In this document: one piece after another, positions 1-6,545 of the stretch | Layout: each line of letters opens with the position of its first letter | Numbering within the stretch: the stretch's first letter is position 1 | Assembly: GCA_965216225.1 (NCBI GenBank) | Contig: CBDCFF010000002.1 | Coordinates: 1 to 21,210 of the forward strand | Length of the DNA stretch: 21,210 nucleotides | DNA from: 3107 sp965216225 | GTDB lineage: Bacteria > Pseudomonadota > Alphaproteobacteria > Rhodobacterales > Rhodobacteraceae | Direction of reading: 5' to 3' | Made by a program: the position numbers and the translations under genes | The notes under the pieces: model-generated | Database searches by the model: none | Told to the model about the DNA's origin: nothing | What the model saw: the letters and a program-made list of their open reading frames with translations, nothing else

Positions 1-1046
1 ATGTGCTTCCAGTGCTCAGCAGGGAAGCCGTAGAAGGAGAGCAGCACAGCCCGGTCTTTGGTCAGTTTCCCAACCGCCTTGTCATATTTCGCGCCGTAGG
101 TTTCCACGAAGAAATCGAAGGCGGCCCCGGCTTCGGTCTTCGTTTCCGCCTGCCAGATATCATGCAGGTGGCCTTTGGCTTTGGCCTGCACCGATTTGGG
201 CATGGCATTGAGAACGTTTACGGTCTTGTGAACCCAACACCGTTGTTCCCGGGTGCTGCCGAAGACTTCGCGCAGCGCCGCCCGGAACCCCCGTAACCCC
301 CGTAACCTTGGGGCGCCGTCGCCAATGGCCAGATCGGGGGCGTGGGACAGCCCGCGACGCTTGAGATCGAGCAGCAACTCGCGCCAACTCTGCGTGCTTT
401 CACGGTAGCCGTCGGTGAGCCCCAGAACCTCCTTGCGGCCCCACTCATCCGCGCCGATCAGCACCAGAACGCATTGTTTCTCCTCTTCCATACGCGGTTG
501 GAAATAGACACCATCGGCCCAGACATAGACGAAACGCCGGGCGCTGAGATCGCGGCGCTGCCAGCGTTCATACTCCGCCCCCCAGTCCGCTTTCAATCGC
601 GAGATGGTGCTCGATGAAAGCCCTGCCGCGTTCGGCCCCAACAGCGCCCCAAGAGCCTCCTGGAAGTCGCCCGTGGAAATGCCCTTAAGGTAGAGCCACG
701 GCAGCAGTTCCTCAATCGATCTGGTCTTGCGCAGCCAAGGCGGCAAGATCGACGAGGCGAAACGGATCTTTTCGTCCACATTGCCCCGGTCCCGCATCCG
801 CGGCACCTTCACTGGTACCGGGCCGATGCCGGTCATGACCTCGCGCTCGGGCAGATGACCATGGCGCACCAGCCGCGCACGGCCGTCGTCCGTCACCTCG
901 CGGGCATGGGCGGCGAGGAGTGTGGCCAATTCCGCTTCCACCGCCTGTTTGAGCAGTTGGCGCGCGCCGGTTTGCAGGATGTCGGTCAGCGGGTCAGACG
1001 AAAATCCCGATGGACCGGGCAACGGCGTGATGGTAGACTTCGTCAT
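1..1046 (-). CDS. IS256-family (mutator-type) DDE transposase, partial, with 6-residue insertion
   Basis: The start is ATG at 1046-1044 and the protein begins MTKSTITPLPDPSG; the C-terminus lies outside the window. It catalyses cut-out and integration of the element. The first catalytic Asp is in VWADGVYF and the second in AIGDGA. The Glu region (NPIES in copy B) is beyond the edge. Relative to copy B this copy carries 18 extra bases around 287-307, made of repeated TTACGGGGG units on the minus strand. They keep the frame and add six residues immediately after the second catalytic Asp. That position makes loss of activity likely, but this is inference. Otherwise the two copies differ by scattered substitutions, for example near 813-840. 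Confidence 0.85.
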   Translation of the reverse strand, partial: MTKSTITPLPGPSGFSSDPLTDILQTGARQLLKQAVEAELATLLAAHAREVTDDGRARLVRHGHLPEREVMTGIGPVPVKVPRMRDRGNVDEKIRFASSILPPWLRKTRSIEELLPWLYLKGISTGDFQEALGALLGPNAAGLSSSTISRLKADWGAEYERWQRRDLSARRFVYVWADGVYFQPRMEEEKQCVLVLIGADEWGRKEVLGLTDGYRESTQSWRELLLDLKRRGLSHAPDLAIGDGAPRLRGLRGFRAALREVFGSTREQRCWVHKTVNVLNAMPKSVQAKAKGHLHDIWQAETKTEAGAAFDFFVETYGAKYDKAVGKLTKDRAVLLSFYGFPAEHWKH

Positions 1047-1142
1047 GTGGCATATCCTTTTTCTCTGCTGAGAATTGCGGCGCGTGAACAACGCCATGAT
1101 ATGCCGCCCATCAGGGCCATCACCAACTTTCGGCTATAACTC
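1..1142 (-). mobile_element. IS256-family element, copy A (left part outside window)
   Basis: This copy is almost identical to copy B further right: base 1 here corresponds to base 3695 there. The right end is the inverted repeat at about 1117-1142, which matches the right end of copy B at about 5944-5969. The other end lies beyond the window. The element abuts the 3' end of the ABC ATPase gene and supplies its stop codon. If it made a 9-bp duplication like copy B, the right-hand copy would be 1143-1151, but the left-hand copy cannot be checked here. Confidence 0.92.
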
Positions 1143-2673
1143 CTGCCTGCCCCGCCATCCCGGCCATCAGGAGGCCGAGTTCCCTCTCGTCGGTCTCTGC
1201 CGGCAGGCGTTCGCCCATGATCCGGCCATCGAACATGACGGCGATCCGGTCCGACAGCGACATGATCTCATCCAGTTCGACCGAGACCAGCAGGATCGCC
1301 TTGCCCTGATCGCGCAGGGCCACGATCTGCCGGTGTACGAACTCGATCGCGCCAATATCGACGCCGCGTGTGGGCTGCCCGATCAGAAGCAGGTCCGGGT
1401 CACGCTCCATCTCGCGCGCGAGAACGATTTTCTGCTGGTTTCCGCCGGAGAAATTGATCGCCTTCAGGCGCGGGTTGGGCGGGCGGACATCATAGCGCTG
1501 CATCTGCACTTCGGTGTCGGCGCGAATCGCGGCATTGTTCATCAGGATGGCGTTCCGGTTGAATTTCGGATCGTTATGATAACCGAAGGCCATGTTTTCC
1601 CAGGCCGAGAATTGCAGGATCAACCCTTCGGCATGGCGATCCTCCGGCACATGGGCAAGGCCGCGGCTTCGGCGTGACTGGCCATTGCAATGCACGCCCG
1701 TCAGGTCTATTTCCCGCCCATGCAGGCGGATGGAGCCGGTGGCGTACCGGCAGCCGCCAAGCACTTTCAGAAGCTCCGATTGGCCATTGCCCGCCACCCC
1801 GGCGACGCCGAGGATTTCACCGGCGTGAATGTTCAGGTCGATGCCGCGCAGCCGCTCGACCCCGTGGTCATCCACCACATTCAGGTTCCCGATTTCCAGC
1901 ACCCTGTCACCCGGCCTGGCGGGGGTCTTGTCCACCCGGAGCAGCACCCGGCGGCCGACCATGCGCTCGGCCAGATCTTCGGGCGAGGTTTCGGAAGTCC
2001 TGATCGTTCCTTTCATTTCGCCCCGGCGCATGACGCTGACCGTGTCGGTGGCGTCCATTATCTCGCGCAGCTTGTGGGTGATCAGGATGATGGTTTTGCC
2101 CTCGGCTTTCAGGTTGCGCAGGATCCGGAACAGGTGGTCTGCCTCCGATGGCGTCAGAACGCCGGTCGGCTCATCGAGAATCAGAATGTCGGCCCGGCGA
2201 TAAAGCGCCTTCAGAATCTCGACCCGCTGCTGGTGCCCGACGCTGAGATTTTCGATCAATGCGTCGGGGTCCACGTTGAGTTCGTATTCATGCGCCAGTT
2301 CGGTCAACTGTCTGCGGGCATGTGCCAGCGACGGGCGCAGCCAGGGGCCACCTTCGGCGCCCAGGATCACGTTTTCCAGAACGGTGAAATTCTGCACCAG
2401 TTTGAAATGCTGGTGAACCATGCCGATCCCGGCGCGGATCGCAGCCTGGCTGTCGGGAATTTCGGTCTTTTGTCCCTTGATGAATATTTCCCCCGCATCG
2501 GCCCGGTAAAAGCCGTAGAGGATCGACATCAGGGTGGATTTTCCGGCCCCGTTCTCGCCCACGATTCCGTGGATCGTGCCCGGCGCGACCGAGATGGAAA
2601 TGTCCCTGTTCGCCTGCACCGGGCCAAAAGCCTTTGAGATGCCGCAGAGTTCGATGGCGGCGGCTGCGCTCAT
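1120..2673 (-). CDS. ABC transporter ATP-binding protein, two ABC domains (sugar/nucleoside import, Bmp-type system); 3' end replaced by IS256
   Basis: This 517-residue protein is the energy-coupling subunit of a COG3845-type importer and would act at the inner face of the cytoplasmic membrane. The first ABC domain has Walker A GENGAGKST (residues 39-47), signature LSVGHQQR and Walker B LILDEPTG. The second has a degenerate Walker A (GVAGNGQSE), signature FSGGNQQK and a weak Walker B (LLLIGQPTRG), as is usual in this family. The ATG at 2673 overlaps the TGA of the upstream GIY-YIG gene (ATGA), so I prefer it to in-frame starts farther upstream. The last native codons end at 1143. The tail GVIAESW and the TGA are encoded by the end of IS256 copy A. 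Since the family usually ends close to this point, only a few residues are probably lost. The permease genes expected next in the operon would lie beyond the left edge, past the IS. Confidence 0.9.
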   Translation of the reverse strand: MSAAAAIELCGISKAFGPVQANRDISISVAPGTIHGIVGENGAGKSTLMSILYGFYRADAGEIFIKGQKTEIPDSQAAIRAGIGMVHQHFKLVQNFTVLENVILGAEGGPWLRPSLAHARRQLTELAHEYELNVDPDALIENLSVGHQQRVEILKALYRRADILILDEPTGVLTPSEADHLFRILRNLKAEGKTIILITHKLREIMDATDTVSVMRRGEMKGTIRTSETSPEDLAERMVGRRVLLRVDKTPARPGDRVLEIGNLNVVDDHGVERLRGIDLNIHAGEILGVAGVAGNGQSELLKVLGGCRYATGSIRLHGREIDLTGVHCNGQSRRSRGLAHVPEDRHAEGLILQFSAWENMAFGYHNDPKFNRNAILMNNAAIRADTEVQMQRYDVRPPNPRLKAINFSGGNQQKIVLAREMERDPDLLLIGQPTRGVDIGAIEFVHRQIVALRDQGKAILLVSVELDEIMSLSDRIAVMFDGRIMGERLPAETDERELGLLMAGMAGQAGVIAESW

Positions 2674-3430
2674 CCAGCGGCCTCCTGCTTTGCCGCCTGC
2701 GCCTGTTGCCAGTCGTGGTAGCTCTGCTGCCTGGAGCCTTTGACCTTCCACTCACTCCGCCCGTTGCTGTTGCGGTCCAGCACGACCGCAGACGCTGCCG
2801 AGGGGCTGCTGAACGGCCAGGGTTTGGCAAAGCGCAAGCGCCGCTTGTCCTCGCCATGCGGGATCAAAACGCCGTCAGTGATCAGCTTTTCCTTTAACCC
2901 GCCATAGCTCTGCTGCACATATCCCGTGCCGGTCAGTGCTTCGGACCCTTCCAGCACGATGAATTCGCCGTCTTCCTCCACCGCCGTGGCCTGCACCCCG
3001 CTCTTGTGGCGGATTTCAAACTGCACGTCGCCCGTGATACGCTCCTCAACCGGCCTGGCCGTCTGCGTGACCGCACGAGGCTGAGGTTTGAGCATGTCCA
3101 GCCCGATCACGGGCAGGATGATTTTCAGGTTGGCCAGAAACTGTTCCATATTCGCCAGGTCGGCCTCGGGCAGACGGCGGCGGTTGGTTTCGGGCTGGGT
3201 GCTGTTGCCGAGCGTCACGCGGCCCGCCTGCGCGGTCAGTTCGATGAGCCGCGCTTCAAGGTACTCCGCGTGCCCCTTGGACAGGTCGTCATCGCTGGTG
3301 GTGACGGTGATCGCGGTTTCCCAGAAGTCACGTTCCAGGGCACTTCGCCTGATCCGCTCTGCCACGGAGTTTCCCGAGCCGATATAGACGCGCGTCCCGC
3401 CCATGCGGTCGGGATCGGGACCGGAGAGCA

Positions 3431-3439
3431 CATAAACGC
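3431..3439. repeat. 9-bp target site duplication of IS256 copy B, left
   Basis: The sequence CATAAACGC here is identical to 5970-5978 on the other side of the element. A 9-bp duplication fits the 8-9 bp typical of the IS256 family. Confidence 0.93.
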
Positions 3440-4363
3440 TGAGCTATGCCCGAAAGTTGGTGATGGTGTGATCATGCGGCGTTTTGAATTTGCTTGATCC
3501 CGTCTGTGAACTCAACCCCTTCAATGATCTCTGGCATGCGGTTGGCGCCGTCGAGCTTTCGCCATTTTCCTTGCGCTGACATCATCAGCTTGAATGCCAT
3601 GGCCAACCCGGTCCTGCGGCTCAGGCAGCCTTTGGTTTTGCCGGTGCGGTGGCGGACGGTGGCGAAGGTGCTCTCGATCGGGTTCGTGGTTCGGATGTGC
3701 TTCCAGTGCTCAGCAGGGAAGCCGTAGAAGGAGAGCAGCACAGCCCGGTCTTTGGTCAGTTTCCCAACCGCCTTGTCATATTTCGCGCCGTAGGTTTCCA
3801 CGAAGAAATCGAAGGCGGCCCCGGCTTCGGTCTTCGTTTCCGCCTGCCAGATATCATGCAGGTGGCCCTTGGCTTTGGCCTGCACCGATTTGGGCATGGC
3901 ATTGAGAACGTTTCCGGTCTTGTGAACCCAGCACCGTTGTTCCCGGGTGCTGCCGAAGACTTCGCGCAGCGCCGCCCAGAACCCCAAGGCGCCGTCGCCA
4001 ATGGCCAGATCGGGGGCGTGGGACAGCCCGCGACGCTTGAGATCGAGCAGCAACTCGCGCCAACTCTGCGTGCTTTCACGGTAGCCGTCGGTGAGCCCCA
4101 GAACCTCCTTGCGGCCCCACTCATCCGCGCCGATCAGCACCAGAACGCATTGTTTCTGCTCTTCCATACGCGGTTGGAAATAGACACCATCGGCCCAGAC
4201 ATAGACGAAACGCCGGGCGCTGAGATCGCGGCGCTGCCAGCGTTCATACTCCGCCCCCCAGTCCGCTTTCAATCGCGAGATGGTGCTCGATGAAAGCCCT
4301 GCCGCGTTCGGCCCCAACAGCGCCCCAAGAGCCTCCTGAAAGTCGCCCGTGGAAATGCCCTTG

Positions 4364-4582
4364 TCTATTGGATTTCCCAGGCATTCGTATCCGTGCGATA
4401 CGGATGCCACCCCTCGGGCCGCTGCAGCGGCCCGAGGGGTGGCGGGGGATGGATCGATGATGCCCTGGTCTTTGAGGACCGTTCTCAAGATGGATCACCC
4501 CCGCCCTTTTGATGAACCCGAACAGATAGTGGAGGAGGGAACACCCCTGCCTCGTATGACAAGAACGGGAGACGAAAAGGTC
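4364..4582 (+). ncRNA. Candidate IS110 bridge RNA region
   Basis: After the palindrome, ATGCCCT (4460-4466) equals the left half of the insertion site in IS256 up to the CT core. A short hairpin follows (GGTC/GACC, 4467-4480). Then CTCAAG (4484-4489) is the reverse complement of the core plus right half (CTTGAG). Farther on, ACAGATA (4522-4528) equals the element's right end (5504-5510). GACAAG (4558-4563) is the reverse complement of the core plus left end (CTTGTC, 4360-4365). This is the order and strand sense known for bridge RNA target-binding and donor-binding loops. The matches are short (6-7 nt), and the RNA ends and promoter are not defined. The call is an inference from architecture. 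Confidence 0.62.
4406..4443. repeat. Perfect 38-bp palindrome in IS110 left end
   Basis: The two 19-base arms meet without a spacer: GCCACCCCTCGGGCCGCTG is followed directly by its exact reverse complement. A smaller 6-bp hairpin, ATCCGT/ACGGAT with a 5-nt loop, lies just before it (4389-4405). As RNA the palindrome would form a very stable stem-loop. Its place upstream of the guide-like segments fits the 5' stem-loop of an IS110 bridge RNA. Confidence 0.9.
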
Positions 4583-5498
4583 ATGAATGATACCATCGGC
4601 ATCGACATCTCGAAAGATCATCTCGACACCCATCGCCTGAGCGATGGCAAGGCGAAACGCTTCACCAACGACCGGACAGGACTGAAGACGCTGAAGAACT
4701 GGATCGGCCCGCAGTGCTGCCGCGTCGTCTACGAGCCTGCAGGACGCTATCATCGCGATCCGGAGGCCCGCCTTTCAAAGACGGCTCACGCCATGGTCAA
4801 GGTGAACCCCAAACGCGCCCGCCGCTTCGCCGAAGCGGTCGGCCAGTCCGCCAAAACTGACCGGATCGATGCGGAACTGCTGGCCCGCATGGGGGCGATG
4901 CTTGACCTGAAGGCTTCACCGTTGCGCGATGAACCCATGAACGATCTGCGGGAGGTGCATGTCGCCCGGAGCGCTCTCATCAAGGACCAGACTGCCTGCC
5001 GGAACCGGCTCTGCGGTGCGCGCAACACACTCGTCAAGGCGCAACTGAAAACCAGGATGCGCCAGATTGCAAAGCAACTTGCCCAACTCGATGCCGAGTT
5101 GAAGAAGCGTATCCGCGAGGATGCAAAGCTTGCCAGACAGTTCGAGATCCTGCGGTCGATCCCCTGCCGTCGCAATACTCATCGAAATGCCGGAGATCGG
5201 AACCTTGACGCCCGGGCAGGCCGCCGCGCTTGCGGGCCTGGCTCCCTTCGTGCGCAAGTCCGGCAAATGGACAGCCAGAGCGAAAATCGGAGGCGGACGA
5301 GCCGGGCTTCGCCAGGCGCTCTACATGCCCGCCCTCGTCGCAGCGCGCTGCAATTCCCAACTCACCTGCGTCTACAAGGCTTTGCGTCAAAAGGGCAAGA
5401 AAGCCAAGGTCGCCCTTGTGGCAATCATGCGCAAGCTCATCATCCTCGCAAATACCTTGATCCGCGAAAACCGCCAGTGGTCCAAAATCAAACCTTGA
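4583..5498 (+). pseudogene. IS110-family recombinase (DEDD/serine transposase), frameshifted
   Basis: The start is ATG 4583 (MNDTIGIDISKDH), preceded by a purine-rich stretch. The N-terminal RuvC-like domain keeps the DEDD set: Asp8, Glu51 (VYEPAG), Asp93 and Asp96 (KTDRIDAELL). After ILRSIP (to 5164) the frame is lost, and the family C-terminus continues in another frame from about 5169 (VAILIEMPEIG) to the TGA at 5496-5498. This C-terminal part includes the presumed catalytic serine in RKSGKW. Related proteins have a Gly-rich GVG-type helix-hairpin-helix between IP and this point, so a small deletion there is likely. The protein can act in trans only if a complete copy exists elsewhere. Read without the shift, the upstream frame stays open to 5521 with an unrelated tail. 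Confidence 0.88.
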
Positions 5499-5969
5499 CC
5501 AAGACAGATATCTTGAGGTAGAGCCACGGCAGCAGTTCCTCAATCGATCTGGTCTTGCGCAGCCAGGGCGGCAAGATCGACGAGGCGAAACGGATCTTTT
5601 CGTCCACATTGCCCCGGTCCCGCACCCGCGGCACCTTCACTGCTATCGGGCCGATGCCGGTCATAACCTCGCGCTCGGGCAGATGACCATGGCGCACCAG
5701 CCGCGCACGGCCATCGTCCGTCACCTCGCGGGCATGGGCGGCGAGGAGCGTGGCCAATTCCGCTTCCACCGCCTGTTTGAGCAGTTGGCGCGCGCCGGTT
5801 TGCAGGATGTCGGTCAGCGGGTCAGACGAAAATCCCGATGGATCGGGCAACGGCGTGATGGTAGACTTCGTCATGTGGCATATCCTTTTCTCTGCTGAGA
5901 ATTGCGCCGCGTGAACAACGCCATGATATGCCGCCAATCAGCGCCATCACCAACTTTCGGCTATAACTC

Positions 5970-5978
5970 CATAAACGC
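5970..5978. repeat. 9-bp target site duplication of IS256 copy B, right
   Basis: CATAAACGC is identical to 3431-3439. The codons for Val-Tyr of the GIY-YIG gene lie inside it on the minus strand. Confidence 0.93.
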
Positions 5979-6140
5979 CGGTCCGGTCCACCTCCTCCCG
6001 CGCGGTGAGGTCGCCGAAAGCCGATGCTCCGCTGATGAAGAGAAGCCCCGTCCAGCCGTGGATGGTGGTCTTGCGCAGGCCGCTCGGTTTCCCGTCCACA
6101 AGGAAAAGCTGGATGGTCCGGCCAAAGGGCTCATCCGCGC

Positions 6141-6506
6141 TCATTCAGCACCCTTGCCCACAAAGCCGACAATACGGGTGATCTTGCCCGCATCGTCCAG
6201 ATCGCCGAAATACTGTCCGGTCATCGCCTTGTCCGGCCCCATGACAAAACGGACGGTGCAGCGGAAATGGCCATTGTGGCTGTCCGCCGGTCCGACCACC
6301 TCGGCCCTTGCGCCGGGCGCGCTTTTTGCGAACCCGGCGACAAAATCCAGAAAATCACCGGCAGAGGTGATTGGCGCCGGGCTGTGCGGATCGGCGTAAT
6401 GGAATGTGTCGCCGATGGCCGGGGCGACCAGCGCCGCCCGGCCTTCGGCACTGTCATCCCCCCAGGCCGCAAAGAAGTTTGACAGGCTGGTGGTGGTGTC
6501 CGTCAT
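6141..6506 (-). CDS. NTF2/SnoaL-like small protein
   Basis: This 121-residue protein has the size and pattern of the NTF2-like (SnoaL) cone fold. An N-terminal helix (LSNFFAAWGDDSAEGRAAL) is followed by HYADPHSPAPITSAGDFLDF and then alternating beta strands (FRCTVRFVMG, MTGQYFGDLDDAGKI). Members of this fold are often small enzymes or ligand-binding proteins, and no specific reaction can be read here. The ATG at 6506 is preceded by a strong GGAGGAG ribosome site. Its TGA overlaps the ATG of the GIY-YIG gene (6144), and it begins 39 bp after the bmp-type gene, so it belongs to that operon. A role linked to the imported substrate is only a guess. Confidence 0.8.
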   Translation of the reverse strand: MTDTTTSLSNFFAAWGDDSAEGRAALVAPAIGDTFHYADPHSPAPITSAGDFLDFVAGFAKSAPGARAEVVGPADSHNGHFRCTVRFVMGPDKAMTGQYFGDLDDAGKITRIVGFVGKGAE

Positions 6507-6545
6507 CTCGGGGTCTCCTCCTTCCGGTCCGGGGGGGTATGCCGC

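Larger units (their letters stand above)
4360..5515 (+). mobile_element. IS110-family element inserted in IS256 copy B
   Basis: Comparison with copy A fixes the borders: the IS256 sequence ends at ATGCCCTT (about 4362) and resumes at GAGGTAGAG (about 5515). The bases CTTG occur at both junctions (4360-4363 and 5512-5515), consistent with a short shared core containing CT and no true target duplication, as expected for IS110 elements. The left non-coding end is long (about 220 bp) and the right end very short (about 17 bp). This is the layout of the IS110 group, in which the bridge RNA lies upstream of the recombinase gene. Confidence 0.88.
3472..5874 (-). pseudogene. IS256-family transposase, interrupted by IS110
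   Basis: The N-terminal part starts at ATG 5874 (MTKSTITPLPDPSG) and runs to about 5515. The C-terminal part runs from about 4362 to the TGA at 3472 and ends KQIQNAA. Removing 1152 bp rejoins LYLK with GISTGD and gives 417 codons. The catalytic triad would be Asp in VWADGVYF, Asp in AIGDGALGF and Glu in NPIESTF, all intact. The insertion falls upstream of all three residues, so no functional protein can be made. The C-terminal fragment is open as far as 4488 by reading backwards through the IS110 left end, which I take to be accidental. Confidence 0.92.
3440..5969 (-). mobile_element. IS256-family element, copy B, carrying a nested IS110 element
   Basis: The left terminus (from 3440/3441) and right terminus (to 5969) are imperfect inverted repeats sharing GAAAGTTGG and most flanking bases. 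Both sides carry the 9-bp duplication CATAAACGC. The total is 2530 bp, and about 1378 bp without the IS110 insert, a normal size for the family. It inserted in the GIY-YIG gene with its transposase gene in the same orientation as that gene. Confidence 0.93.
2670..6144 (-). pseudogene. GIY-YIG nuclease-like protein with C-terminal DUF4357, split by IS256 copy B
   Basis: The 5' part is 6144-5970 and the 3' part 3430-2670. Removing the IS and one copy of the 9-bp duplication restores one frame of 312 codons (311 residues). The rejoined protein shows the GIY-like TGVYVL (about residues 55-60), VYIG (73-76), an Arg-rich helix RIRRS (about 84-88) and Glu117 in AEYLEARL. These are the expected core residues of a GIY-YIG fold. 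A DUF4357-like C-terminus (GYVQQSYGGLKEKLI) follows. The family is generally a DNA-cleaving fold, but the substrate here is unknown. The ATG at 6144 overlaps the stop of the NTF2-like gene and the TGA at 2672-2670 overlaps the ATPase start, so the gene was translationally coupled on both sides. In its present state it would give a 65-residue stub ending GVIAESW. The C-terminal piece has no evident start signal. Confidence 0.9.

Noticed and set aside
1690..2637. Long plus-strand open frame of 315 codons opposite the ABC ATPase
   Set aside because: It is a shadow of the ATPase in GC-rich DNA. The minus strand has both ABC domains with all motifs, while the plus frame has no recognisable domain.
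2670..3431. The C-terminal piece of the GIY-YIG gene as an independent gene starting at GTG 3431
   Set aside because: There is no ribosome site, the start lies at the insertion border, and the frame joins perfectly to 5970-6144 once the IS is removed.
1143..3439. Composite transposon carried between two IS256 copies
   Set aside because: The enclosed genes are parts of one operon that continues beyond copy B, and copy B has its own 9-bp duplication. The copies inserted separately.
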